Positions 10,997-22,296 of a stretch of DNA of 64,000 nt are shown here, in pieces. The translations under genes and the position numbers were made by a program. The notes under the pieces are model-generated. The model saw only the letters and a program-made list of their open reading frames with translations, did not search any database and was not told the DNA's origin. Each line of letters opens with the position of its first letter. Positions within the stretch are counted from its first letter, which is position 1. The DNA comes from Ailurus styani (lineage: Eukaryota > Chordata > Mammalia > Carnivora > Ailuridae): assembly GCA_002007465.1 (NCBI GenBank), contig LNAC01000110.1, positions 186,001 through 250,000 of the forward strand. The letters are read 5' to 3'.

Positions 10997-11629
10997 ACAT
11001 TTGTTCATTATATCCCATATGAAAATGTTACATGTAACATGTTGAGAAGAAAAGAGAGACCAAATATTCTGGCACTGGGAAATGGAATAAGGCCTAAGAC
11101 TTGGAAGGAATTTCTTGAATGGTCTGGTCCAATTACAATGCTTGAGGTTTATAGATCCACAGGCTGAAATATATTTATCTCCATGTACACAAATGCCACA
11201 GGGGCTGCGGGACATCCCAGTGTCTTCTCTGAGGTAAATGTTAGCTGTCTTTGTGTAGACAACCTGCCCGAGTCTGGCCTCATTCAGATTTCCTTCTGCT
11301 TGTGCCAAAATAACCCTGATTTTACCAAATGATATTTTTTTTACTTCATTTAGCTTGACATTCCTTTAACTTTCTTGATATTTAAAAGGAAAAAGAACGA
11401 ACCATGTGGAAAGGAGCAGGGTGGTATATCAAGGCCAAATTGGATTTAAAATGGCTTTCTTTCTAGCACACCACTGCTGATTGCCTGAGATGAAAGAAAT
11501 AATATAATATTATTGTGGCAACGGTGACAAAAACATCAGATAAAAATACACAATAAAAAGATTAATAGTAGATAAGCAACAGAAGAGCAAGTCTAAAAGT
11601 AAAATATTTTCTTGATATTTTGAATAGTG
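10997..11629. other. Unique stretch with a 104-codon antisense frame
   Basis: The minus-strand frame 10994-11308 shows no recognised domain, and its 3' end reaches the microsatellite. I regard it as chance. Confidence 0.4.
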
Positions 11630-12054
11630 GCTTCAAAAAAAGGTATGTCCATGCCTTAGTCCCTGGAACCTGTGAATATTACCTTATTTGGAAAAAGGCC
11701 TTTATAATATAATTGAATTTAAGATCTTGAAATGAGAAGATTATCCTGGATAATGTGAGTGGACCCTAAATTCAATAACAAGTGTCTTTATAAGAGACAT
11801 ACAGAAGAGAAGACAGACATACAGAGGACAAGTCAATGTGAAGCTGGGTGTCAGAGACTGGAGTGATGTGACCATCATGCAGAAATTGGAAAAGGCACGG
11901 AACAGATTCTCCTGCTAGAACATCTATAGAGTGAGGTCCTGCCAACACCTTGATTTGGGACTCTAGCCACCAGAAATATGACAGAATAAATTGCTATGAT
12001 TTTAAGCCACCATGTTTATGGTAATGTTACAGAAGCCCTCGGCAATTAATACAC
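11630..12054 (+). mobile_element. MaLR/MLT1-type LTR
   Basis: Landmarks in order: 'cctgtgaatattaccttatt', 'gagaagattatcctggataa', 'agtgtctttataagaga', 'cctgccaacaccttgattt', 'gccaccagaaatatgacaga', 'attttaagccaccatg', ending 'ggcaattaatacac'. This is the usual order of this LTR class. The exact subfamily name is from memory. Confidence 0.65.
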
Positions 12055-12065
12055 TTTCCAAACCA

Positions 12066-12240
12066 CATGCACACACACACAAAGAGAGATAAATATGTGT
12101 ATGTATACATGAACACATGATCATGTGTATACATATATGTTACATGTACACATAACCATATATACCTGTATGCACATGTGGTCAGGTGTATAGATATGTA
12201 CTAGATGTGTTACACATAAGCATATACATATATATACTCA
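12066..12240. repeat. AT/CA/TG low-complexity tract with small palindromes
   Basis: Mixed (CA), (TATG) and (CATA) units. It contains a perfect 16-bp palindrome 'acacatgatcatgtgt' at 12113-12128. Confidence 0.85.
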
Positions 12241-12329
12241 ACATGGATGTATTCATTACATAGCTTCCATTAAACAAATTTCAACAACTTAAAATATTCT
12301 ATAATGTTTGGCAAATATCCTTAGGTTCC

Positions 12330-12610
12330 TGTAACAGACTAAATGTTTAAATCGCCCTAAAATTCATGTTGAAATTCTAACCCTCAATGTGACGGTATTA
12401 GGAGGTGGGGTCTTTGAAGGTAATTTAGGTCATAAGGCTAGAGCTCTTGTGAAAAGAGACAGGAGAGAGCTTGCTCCTCTCTCCACGGGCCGTGAGAGGA
12501 GACAAAGAGAAGATGGCCATCTGCCAACTGGGAAGAGGCCTTTAGCAAGAGCCTGACCATGCTGGCATCCTGATCTTCACCTTCCAGCCTCTAGAACTGT
12601 GAGAAATGAA
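12330..12610 (+). mobile_element. MaLR/MLT1-type LTR, second copy
   Basis: Landmarks: 'aaaattcatgttgaaattct', 'aaccctcaatgtgacggtat', 'gaggtggggtctttgaagg', 'agatggccatctgccaact', 'ccagcctctagaactgtgag'. The 3' end is missing after 'gagaaatgaaa'. It has the same orientation as the copy 275 bp upstream but a different subfamily. Confidence 0.72.
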
Positions 12611-15277
12611 AAGTTCAGAGGTGAGGCTCAGTCACTGAAGAAATGCTCTGAAATCAGCTGGAGAGATAATGATGGCATGCTCCTTCTGGAAATTATATTT
12701 AACATATGCTAAGGCCTAAGAGTAAAACATTTTCTTTCATACAAGGAATCTGAGATCCCAGTCACATGGCTGGGTCTTGGTTGTGATCACTGCATAATTA
12801 GGTCCTTTTGTACCTTCCTTTCTTTCCCTTTGTGCAAAGTTGACATCAGGCACTATTCACACCATAACTGTACCAGAATACGTACCATTCTTGTATTGAG
12901 TTGGTATGATGTCTTCATAGCTCGAATAAGATGTGTTTCAAAAGGAAATACTCGGAACAGCCAACTCATTTTTGTGTTTGAAGATATAGTTTCCAAACTA
13001 GAATTCAAATATTTTTGGAACTAATGGAGGGCATCTTTTGAATGAAAGCTATACTACATGCTATTTCCTTGCTGGTCCCCAGGCACAATCTTCTCCATTA
13101 GTTGATAAGACACACCTTCTAACATTTGCTTTTCATTATTTGGAAGCTACTGGGTGTCTCTGTGCCCCTTTCTGATATTGTCATCTTTTTTCACCCTTTA
13201 ATCTACATCTTAGATATCTGGATTACAGTTTTATTAAGAACGTGGGTTTTGTTTTTGTTTTTGTTTTTTTCCAAGGAGAGTGATAAGGATACTTGCCTTA
13301 ACACTAAGTTAGAGAAAAATTTGGTTGAGGTTACATTTGCTCTTACTTTCTGGAATAAAATTTACAGTGTCAATGTAGAATAGGAGAGTATATATGAATA
13401 AAATAAACTTGTTTGAAATAAAAGATCCCAACTTTTTGACAAAAAGAAGCTTATTTTCTATGCACGGTATATTTAATGAGATGAAAAAGGAGAATGTATT
13501 GCAGCCACAGAAGCCATTGCCATGCTGGATTTTCTCAAGAGGCCACTGTATTTGGAGTGAGACTAATAGATACAATGCAGCTTGGGTTTTAGAATTTGGC
13601 TAATTTTTCATACCTGCATATACATTTACTAGAGGAGTTTAAATTCAAAGATCTCTAAAGAGGGAAAATAGTAGTATTAACTAAGAATTAGAATTTCTCC
13701 CAAATAGGAATTAGAACTATTATTTCTTCTATTCGCAATTTCGTCAAACTTATTCCACATCAAGTTTCTGTACTTACTACTCTGACAATAAGTTTTGAAA
13801 GGTGTGAGCATGTTTTTTTCAAAGCTTCCAGGCACTGGCTCAGTGAGAGTCACCGAGTCTTTATTTGGCTAACTCTACATGAGATTGAACATAATGCTGT
13901 AAGTACAGATGTCCTTAACACTAAGTATCTTGATTGCATGTACGTGATTTTGTTTGTTTTTCAGTTGACCTGGTTGTTAAGTAATAAATTATGAAATTTC
14001 AATTGCATGAAATTTAAAGAAGAATTCCACTCAGCTGATAATTTTAAAAACAAATTTTAAACCATGTTAATCATTAAGCAACAATTAGAATGACTATCCA
14101 TTGATCTTAGCCTCTAAAGAGCAGGTAGGAATGATGAGAGGGGTTCTTATCCATCTCAAGAGCTACATGGGAAAAAAAATCTATAAGCATGCTGTGAGTT
14201 TTCTCCTGAGTTACGGTAAGGAACGAGTTACCACTTCCAAAGAACTATACTTGGTTTCTACTAAACAGCTTTTGATTCCCTTCCTCTGAACGGAGTCCAC
14301 CTGGGAAGACTGAGGACTGTCAAGACTTGGTATGAGGAATACGTGAAGTAGTGCTGGTATGGCAGCAGCAATGGCTGGAGGCTGAAGTGAAGGGATAATC
14401 TGGAAGAAAACTATAAATGCCATTCTTACTTTTCACCACGTCGCCTAAGGAAACTACTGCTTAACCTGTGACTCAAGAAATGCTCAGCAACTGCCACATT
14501 GTTGGGATTGGTGGGGGATAGGAGGCCATGGGCCCCCAAATTCTCTCAGTTGTTTATGAAGAGAGATGTACAGGGATGTTCAGTACAGCTTCATGTGAGT
14601 TCAGGGAGTGTAACAGACACGTCCTCTGGGGTATTACGCAGCACTTAGTGTTTCTTTTGACCAAAATATAAAACTGTGTGTAAAGAAAGGTCTACTTTTA
14701 GACCACTAAGTGCTTAGAAAAAAAACTGCACTTTAATTAACCCTGATGTGGCAAAATATAAGTGGTATCTTTTAGCTACCATGCAGGTCTGACCATGGGA
14801 AATAGCTTTGTGCACTTTAGAAAAACAGGTTTCTCAAACAGGTTTAATTATCCAAACACATGAGGTAAATCAGAGTTGTCAATACAAATTATTAATGACA
14901 GTAATTTAAATCTTCTCCTCTTCCCCATATTCTCCTATTCACTGATCCACAGAAGCATTGCTGTCAGTCCTTCCTCACGTACAACAGTGGTTTGTAAAGT
15001 TATCTTACTTGTCATGTTAACCCAGTATGGCTGTCCTTGAGTCTGATTCCACAAGCGAACAGGACCAGTCAGGAGTTTGACAAGGCAAACATGGAGATCA
15101 GGATGCTTTAACATCATAATTAATTCCTTGTTTTCTGAAGACAGTCTAATAATTTAGTCCCAACTGTCTTCTGAGAGAGATTCCCCAACACACGATCCTG
15201 CTATTGGCAGGCAGGCTCCAGACCTGTTCAACCTGTGTTAGGTAACTTAGCCTCTTTTCTTCACTTTTTGGAGATTA
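12611..15277. other. Long unique stretch
   Basis: About 2.7 kb with no recognised transposon except a (GTTTTT)n run at 13246-13272. Several 60-90 codon frames occur on both strands (for example 13126-13383 plus and 13309-13575 minus), overlapping and without known motifs. No splice-framed exon stands out. Confidence 0.45.
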
Positions 15278-15317
15278 TAAAAACCAACCAAACAACCAAA
15301 CAACCAAACAAAAACCT
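15278..15317. repeat. (AACC/CAAA)n simple repeat
   Basis: 'aaccaaccaaacaaccaaac' and following units. Short and imperfect. Confidence 0.85.
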
Positions 15318-16103
15318 TTGCAACAGCAGAGAAGCAATATTGAAAGAGATACTGTATAATTTAAATTTTTCACGAACTGGAATTTTTAGGGTCTTGTGAA
15401 GACCACATCAATGTCCAAGTATTTAAAAAGAGCTCTAACAATAAAAGGATTTAACCATCTCTGGTTCATGCAATTTGGAAATCTAACTTGCCTTTAACAA
15501 AGGAAACCTACAAGAACACCATTTCTGTCTAGGTCTGGTTATAATTGTTATCATGATATTTTTCAAAGCACATGGAAATAATTCTGAGGCTCTGAAAAAT
15601 CACTATGACTTTAAAGGTTATCTGGCAGTTTTTCTAATCAGCATTGTTATGTCTCATATCCTTTTTTTTATTTCTTACCAAAAAGTATCATTTTTAATTG
15701 AATCATTGATCTCAAGTTATGCAAGTAATCAGGTTTAAAGAATACATTTTGTAGCAGGAAGTCAATGAATGGGTAGTCTAAGGCCTGGAAAACATTCTTA
15801 TTAAAAATAAGCATATTAATTTCATTGGATGTGTATCATTATGGGCTTTTTTCACAAATTAAGAAGCACAGATGAGTCCTTCTTAAATAGTCAAGGTAAG
15901 TAATAGAAGCAGTTAGAGTAAAGATCCAAGAATCACAGGATGGTCAGAATCCACACATATTTTAAAACTCTCTGTGCAGGTCCAGGAAGCTTCTGTGTGT
16001 GACTGACTAATGATCAAAGACTAAACATGCAGGGTCATGGTTGTAGAGGCTCTGTGGGCTGCATCAGACAAGGTCATTTGATGATTTCAGCAATAGCCTC
16101 TTC
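15318..16103. other. Unique stretch
   Basis: Nothing recognised. A/T-rich. Confidence 0.45.
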
Positions 16104-16167
16104 TTTAGAACTCTTTTTTTTTTTTTTTCTCGTTGGGGACGGTCCCTTTTTTTTTTTTAGAACTCTT
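16104..16167. mobile_element. 40-bp T-rich insert flanked by perfect 12-bp direct repeats
   Basis: 'tttagaactctt' occurs at 16104-16115 and 16156-16167. Between them are a T run, an 18-nt G/C-containing core (16129-16146, 'ctcgttggggacggtccc') and another T run. On the minus strand this is A-run, core, A-run, as in a minute retro-insertion. The source RNA is not recognised. Confidence 0.6.
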
Positions 16168-16229
16168 AAAATAATTGCTCTCTGCTCCAATCCATGTCTC
16201 ATCCTGCACTAACATTAATGTCTTTAAAA

Positions 16230-16625
16230 CATCAAACTCTAGATGATTCTCTTCCTCAAAAATGCTCAGCCATCCTTCATTATCTGGCAACACAGCATTG
16301 ACGTGTCCCCTCTTGGCCCCATCCTGCTGGCAGATCTGTATGTCTCCCTCTCATTCATTCAGCCGTACCTCCCAGGAATCCCTACACTGCTCTTGGCCCC
16401 AAACTGCCCACTTCCAACTTCAAGCCTTACCTTGTGCTTTTCATGCCACTTGCCCCTTCTCAAACTGTCAGCTACATCCCCCAAGCCCACTTTCTTAAAA
16501 AAAAAAAAAAAAAAATCTCAGTATGTTTAGCTCTCACACAATCTCATCTCCAAATTCTTGTAGTGCTTATTTTCTCATCTGCTCATTTTAGCATCTAATT
16601 ATACACTTCCATATCTTGTTAATTA
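16230..16625 (+). mobile_element. Possible L2 fragment
   Basis: The C/T-rich stretch with 'ctcctcaaaaatgctcag'-like, 'cttggccccatcctgctggc' and 'tgtgcttttcatgccacttg' order, then 'tagtgcttattttctcatct', is reminiscent of the L2 3' region. A poly(A) run (16497-16515) interrupts it. Very diverged; could be another old element. Confidence 0.35.
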
Positions 16626-17429
16626 TTATTTCAAACTTTAATCAGGTTCCTATAATTAGGTATTTAAATAATCATTACTGCTGTGTATGAGATTTTACTG
16701 TTTTCCAGCTAGCAAAGGGTTTTGCTCTTAACAGAATCTTTTCATCTGTTGAGAGAGGAAGTTCAAGTACAGTGATCTAGCAAAATCAAAAGTAATGTCA
16801 GGCCTCTTGGTTACATGAGTTCAGAAATATAAACTATTTGACAGCAACTAATTTCTCATCCATGACAACACCAGGCAACATATACCAGCAGGAAGTGACT
16901 TAGATATGCTGTCAAGGTATGGCTTCCATCTTCAATAAAGATTTTGACAAGACTGGTTTTTCAAGTCTGGATTGTTTTCAGTTTGTCTTTCCTTGATCCT
17001 GCAGAATATCTAACAGTGCCTGTTATCATCTTGCTTTCTTTCTTTGGAAAATAAGATTGTTTCAAGATGTGCTTGAAATACTGCTCCCAACTTTTAAAAA
17101 AGTAATAATAGATTTTATGCTTCTAAATAGATTTTTTTTTGTTGCATATTTTCTTTGAATAACTGTGATTACATGGTCATCATCATTGACATATCTTTTT
17201 AAAATTTACAATCAGATCCACTTTACTAGTTATGGGAGACAAAATAAATCTTACATTATCACCCTGACTCATTTTGGATGCCAAAGAATACTCACTTTAT
17301 TCACTAAATTTAGTTTCAAACTGAACTGCCCCTAAAACAAATTTACCTTCAAAGGATGATTAGACATTACTGACAATATCTTTAGGAAATTGGTTCAGAT
17401 AGTGAAGGCAATTACAAAGGAGGAATTCC
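16626..17429. other. Unique stretch
   Basis: No feature recognised. Confidence 0.45.
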
Positions 17430-17460
17430 GGGTGTGGGGGTGTGGGGGTGTGGGGAGGGG
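17430..17460 (+). repeat. G-rich minisatellite, quadruplex-forming motif
   Basis: Three 8-bp 'tgtggggg'-type units give G runs at 17430-17432, 17436-17440, 17444-17448, 17452-17455 and 17457-17460, separated by TGT or A loops. Confidence 0.85.
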
Positions 17461-17604
17461 AGTCAAATGGTGAGAATATCTCCAGCTTCCAAAGGAGATA
17501 TCTTTGAAGATTAAAAAAAAGAAATCCTCTTACATGTGTAAATTCTGGCATATTTGTCCATATCACTGTTACATTCTAGCCATAGACTAAATGAAAGTGT
17601 GTGT

Positions 17605-18870
17605 TTTCTTATCTCCTTTTCAGTTCAAACAGTTACTGAATACCTTTCACCTTCTAGGCACTTTGCTGGGGATAGAAACAGAAATGAAACAAAGTAAGAT
17701 ACCTCACAACAGCTCCCTCCCAGTGAGGAAGACATACAGGTGTATGATTATAATCAAATATTATGTGCCCATGGGAATATCTAGAGTTTGACCTGTGATT
17801 TTTCTGGGCAGGTGAGGGAACTAGAAGAATGTTAATCCTTTTTCATTATCACAAGGGCTCTCTTATGAAAGCAGAAGGGACGATTTTTTTTTTTTATGAA
17901 GCTTCTAGTAGAGAAAGACGATGATAAGCAAAAATAACAGCTAAATACCATGTTGTAGTAACACGAATTATAGAGAACAGAAGCAGATGATGGAGATAGT
18001 GGGGTTGGGGTGATCAAAATTTGAACGGAGGTGATCAGAGAAGGCCTCTGTGAAAATGTAAAAATTGAGCACTGCCTTGAAGGCAAAGCAGCTATCTGGA
18101 GAAAGAGTGCCCCAGGCAGGTGCAGAGAGCCACATAGAGAAGTCTGACTGATATGCTTCAGGAACAGCAAGGATGGGAAAGAAGAGGAGCTGGTGTGTGA
18201 AAGGATGAGCAGCGGAAGACCACAGGTGGGGGGTGGTGGCAGAGTTAATACAAGGTGAGATCAGAGAAGTAAGGAGTAGGTGCACAAGTCACAGGGCAGT
18301 AAGGCCATTTTAGGGCTCTCACTTTTCTTTTTAAATTAATTCATTAATTATTTAAGTGAGCTCTACACCCAGCGTGGGACTCGAACTCACGACCCCGAGA
18401 TCAAGAGCCACATGCTCTTCCAAATGAGCCAGCCAGGTACCCCCAGGGCTTTAACTTTTCTTGAGTAGAGATGGAGGCCAATAACATTTGGGAGTAGAAG
18501 AGCGCTATGATCACACTTACATTTTACCAAGGTCACTGTGGATGTTGGGTTAAAACCAGACTGATGGTACAAGGGCAGAACCAGGAGATCAGTCAGGAAG
18601 CTATGGTGCTCATCTGTTCCAGGAAAGAGAGTATCTTTGACCCTCCTAACAGTAGTAAGGACAGACAAAAATGCTCAAAGCTTGAAGACATTAAGATCAT
18701 GGAGGTGGCAGTGAATGCTGATGAAGTATAAGTCAGGAGAGGAGACAAGGAAGGAGCCAAAGACAAACCCGCAGTGTTTGGATCTTCAGGAGGACAGAAC
18801 CGCCAACAGGGAGGAAGTCTTAGCTCGAAATGAAAATCTGAAAGTCATCGCATGGTTTGAAGTTTCATAC
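17605..18870 (-). mobile_element. L2 LINE, long antisense copy split by a SINE
   Basis: The plus strand reads the reverse of L2: 'ctaggcactttgctggggat', 'agaaggcctctgtgaaaatg', 'ggaacagcaaggatggga', then beyond the SINE 'gatcacacttacattttacc', 'caaggtcactgtggatgttg' and 'aggagatcagtcaggaagct'. About 1.15 kb of L2 remains, ancient and diverged. Minus-strand frames of 105-112 codons within 17832-18285 are remnants or chance frames of this element, not genes. Confidence 0.85.
18312..18462 (-). mobile_element. SINEC, short form, antisense, inside L2
   Basis: The body is 18330-18444: poly(T)/AATTA head, 'gagctctacacccagcgtgg', 'gactcgaactcacgacccc', 'gagccagccaggtacccc'. Flanks 'agggctctcacttttctt' (18312-18329) and 'agggctttaacttttctt' (18445-18462) are target-site duplications with two differences, dating it after the L2. 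Confidence 0.95.
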
Positions 18871-19150
18871 CTACATATGAGATATGAGTAAAAGTGGTGT
18901 TATTATCCATATTGACTCAATAGAAACCCAAGACCCACACAGGTGGATTATCAGCACAAGGTCCCTCCCTTCACCAGCACAAGGTGGGACAGAACAGGAA
19001 TGAGAACATGGGTCTCTATTCTTGGATTTAGGACTCTTTCATTTCTATTACTTGCTCTGTTTAAATACATCCCCCATCCTGCTGTAATTAGTTGTTGCAG
19101 CCTCCAAGGGAATACATGGAGCATGTGTTTGTTGAACACCCAGCATGTGC

Positions 19151-19409
19151 AGAAACTGTTTCTGGGGCACCTGGGTGGCTCAGTGGGTTAAGCCTCTGCC
19201 TTCAGCTCAGGTCATGATCTCAGGGTCCTGGGATCAAGCCCCGCATTGGGCTCCCTGTTCAGCAGGGAGCCTGCTTCCCCATCTCTCTCTGCCTGCCTCT
19301 CTGCCTGCCTCTCTGCCTATTTGTGATTTCTCTCTCTCTGTCAAATAAATAAATAAAATCTTTAAAGAAAGAAAGAGAGAGAGAGAGAGAAAGAAAGAAA
19401 GAAAGAAAG

Positions 19410-19451
<42 letters not shown>

Positions 19452-19466
19452 GAACTGTTTCTGGGG
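19151..19466 (+). mobile_element. SINEC with tail grown into (GAAA)n
   Basis: The body is 19167-19362 with the young 'gggttaagcctctgcc' head and a duplicated 'tctgcctgcctc' unit. The A-tail has become a GA/GAAA microsatellite (19363-19450). Flanks 'aactgtttctgggg' repeat exactly at 19153-19166 and 19453-19466. Confidence 0.97.
19363..19450. repeat. (GAAA)n microsatellite
   Basis: About 88 bp of GA and GAAA units from the SINE tail. Homopurine and probably polymorphic. Confidence 0.96.
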
Positions 19467-19489
19467 CTGGGAATACAAAAAAGGGGGGG

Positions 19490-19712
19490 AAAAAGTGACA
19501 GGGCGCCTGGGTGGCTCAGTGGGTTAAAGCCTCTGCTTTCGGCTCAGGTCATGATCTCAGCGTCCTGGGATGGAGGCCCGCATCGGGCTCTCTGCTCAGC
19601 AGGGATCCTGCTTCCTCCTCTCCCTGTCTCTCTGCCTGCCTCTCTGCCTACTTGTAATCTCTCTCTTTGTGTCAAATAAATAAATACAATCTTAAAAAAA
19701 AAAAAGTGACAA
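19490..19712 (+). mobile_element. Young SINEC inside L2
   Basis: The body is 19501-19703, starting 'gggcgcctgggtggctcagt' and 'gggttaaagcctctgctttc', ending in 'aaataaatacaatctt' and poly(A). The target-site duplication is 'aaaaagtgaca' on both sides. It sits 34 bp beyond the previous SINE's second duplication. Confidence 0.97.
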
Positions 19713-19990
19713 AACCCTGTCTGTTGAGGAGCCCACATCTTGTTAGGGAGGAACACACATAAACAAGTAGATGTGTGGTAGATTGCTTGATGATAAAATA
19801 TAGATTTTAACAATAAATCCAAATAAAGGGGGAAGGGAATACCAGGAATAACAGAGGCATTATTGTGTCATTAGTTTTTACAGGGTGTGCAAGGAAGGGT
19901 TCAGAGAACGGAACTGAGCAGAGCCCTATGGAAATGCGAGACAGCCATGTTGAATCTGGGCAACAAATTTCATGGGGAACAGCAGTTTGA

Positions 19991-21522
19991 GATGATTGCA
20001 CCCCCCCCCACCCCAGTCAGTAAATTACAAGAGAAGCAAAATAAGATTTGTGAGTGAGGATGTTTTCTCCCACTGGTCTAAAAGTAAACGGGTTTTCACC
20101 AGATAGCTTAACTTATGAAACAACAAATTTAGGATCTGTTCTTATGGGGTAAAAAAAAAAAAAAAAACATTGCTCTCAAAAACATGAGCAACACTAAAAT
20201 AAGCAAAGCTGTAAATTGGTTATATTCTGGAAGGTGGAAGTTAGCCTTTGAATCATCCTTTACAGGCCTGCAAACCAAAGAATACGTTACACAATAACAC
20301 AATACTACTGTAAATAAGCACCCTTGCATGTGCTGCCATCTTGTGGCAGAACAGAAAAGTGTTACTAAGTTACCACGTTAATGGCTACATTTGTGCAACT
20401 ACTGGTTGTCTTAGTTGACCAAATGTGGCTCTTGGGAGAGAAAAAGCATGCTTTGTAACTGATCCTGGAGGTGAAATACCTTTCAGCAAAGTTAACAATC
20501 AATAAAAGAGCTGGGGAAAGTGAAATTTATAAAAACCGAGGCTTTATCAGTTTGCCTAAAAAAACTTAATTGCATTGTAAAATTACTTCATCATACATAG
20601 AATTTCTCCTCAACACACAAATACATAATTTTATAGTGGATTTCATTATTCTGTACCCTCAAATGAACCACCTTTTTCTACACCTAAACATATTGTGTCT
20701 TTCAGTCTTTGACAAATTGCGGACTGTGGACGCTAGGTAACATATACAAGGGCAATTTTCATTCTTCCCTGTGTCCATAACTTTTGTGTTTGTTAGCTGT
20801 AAGTGATTTGAACAGACTGGTTGCTTGGGTATTTATGAGCACTGTGCTTGGAGGAATGGGATTCCTGGGGGTGGGGGAAGGAGGGAGCTGCCTAAGGCTG
20901 TGATTTAATGTGTCTTGAAAACTAATTCTGTCTCTTGGAGAGTTAAAAATCACAGGCCATCACCAGTGTATGTTATCATGCCCCCATTTGCTTTGAGAGC
21001 CAAAGTGTTTGAGACATCACTCAACTGTAACAGAGAGAGTCACAGGTCTGACCTACAACTCGATCGCTGCTTACTCATCTACACAGCGTGGTATGGCCCT
21101 GCTCACACCTGATCCCACATCCATCATTTCTGTCTTACAAGGATTGCTGCTTGATGGGTCTCCCAGACCTATCTTACGTCCCCTACTAGATTATCAAAAC
21201 GTATGGCATTTGCATTTGGTTCTGTAGCAGTAACTCTCACATTTGGTTAACCTTGATTCTATGTTTAAACGGAAAATATTTATGACAGAGGCGGCTAGTA
21301 GTCCCCCTGTATCTACCCTCCACGTTTTTGTGGTTAGTAGGAGAAACCTCAATTTTGACCCACACATTTGGTTGCCCGGGATGAAAAGTGCATTTCCCAG
21401 CCTTCTGGATATGGGGATCAAACGAAGTCCTAGCTCACAAGAAGGAAGCAGAAGTGCTAAGTGAATTCTTTCAGGAACTTTTTTTTTTTAAAGATAGCTA
21501 GTGTCCTACAAATTAACTTTTA
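19991..21522. other. Unique stretch
   Basis: No repeat family recognised except a C run (20001-20010) and a poly(A) run (20150-20167). Frames of 60-75 codons overlap on both strands (20915-21464). No known domain. Confidence 0.45.
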
Positions 21523-21738
21523 AAAATCAATTTCAGGGCGCCTGGGTGGCTCAGTGGGTTAAAGCCTCTGCTTTCGGCTCAGGTCATGATCTCAGGGTCC
21601 TGGGATCGAGGCCCACATCGGGCTCCCTGCTCAGCAGGGGAGCCTGCTTCCCCCTCTCTCTCTGCCTGCCTCTCTGCCTACTTGTGATCTCTCTCTCTCT
21701 GTGTCAAATAAATAAATAAAAAAAAAATCAATTTCAAG
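21523..21738 (+). mobile_element. Young SINEC with 14-bp target-site duplications
   Basis: The body is 21537-21724, with 'gggttaaagcctctgctttc', 'gggatcgaggcccacatcgg' and the CT-rich body. Direct repeats 'aaaaatcaatttca' are identical on both sides, so insertion is recent. Confidence 0.98.
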
Positions 21739-21842
21739 AACTGTCATGTAAAAAAAAACTGTCATGTATTTTGGAGGAGTTTAAACATAATCTATAAGGT
21801 AAGAAGAAGCCCCACAATATTGCAGGGTTACATCACATCATT

Positions 21843-22008
21843 AAGATTTCAGGAGTTACTGGGGGGTGGGAGGGTAGGGATAGGGTGGATGGGTTATGGA
21901 CATCGGGGAGGGTTTGTGCTTTGGTGAATGCTGTGAAAGATGTAAACCTGATGATTCACAGACCTATACCCCTGGGGCAAAGAATAAAAAAAAAAAAGAT
22001 TTCAGGAG
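21843..22008 (+). mobile_element. 140-bp L1 3' UTR stub
   Basis: The body is 21856-21995: G-rich tract, 'gggttatggacatcggggag', 'gatgattcacagacctatac', poly(A). Perfect 13-bp duplications 'aagatttcaggag' at 21843-21855 and 21996-22008 mark it as a genuine, recent, extremely truncated L1 insertion. Confidence 0.97.
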
Positions 22009-22139
22009 CTCAACAGAATGGGGTATGGCCAGACATACCCCCAAAATAAAATACATATTATTACTATTAATAGTGAAGTCTGGTCACTTATGGGACACCT
22101 CTGAAGGACCATCCAGGCTCTAAACTCTCCATCAGAGAG

Positions 22140-22296
22140 ACTGAGACCTCTCTGCCTGTCTCTCTGTCTTTTTAAAGTAGGCTCCATGCTGAATACAGGG
22201 TTTCAATTCACCCTGAGCTCAAGACCTGAGCTGAGATCAAGAGTCAGATGTGTAACCAACTAAGCCACCCAGGTACCCCTGGACTGAGACCTCTCT
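22140..22296 (-). mobile_element. SINEC, short form, antisense
   Basis: The body is about 22154-22282: 'tttttaaagtaggctccatg', 'cacc ctgagctcaagacctg' and 'agccacccaggtacccct'. Perfect 14-bp duplications 'actgagacctctct' at 22140-22153 and 22283-22296. Confidence 0.96.

Larger units (their letters stand above)
19110..19990 (-). mobile_element. L2 LINE, antisense, split by two SINEs
   Basis: With the SINEs removed, 'ttgttgaacacccagcatgt', 'ctgtttctggggctgggaat', 'ctgtctgttgaggagcccac' and 'aggaacacacataaacaagt' run in the order typical of antisense L2. It continues weakly to about 19990 ('gcaaggaagggttcagagaa'). Confidence 0.75.
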
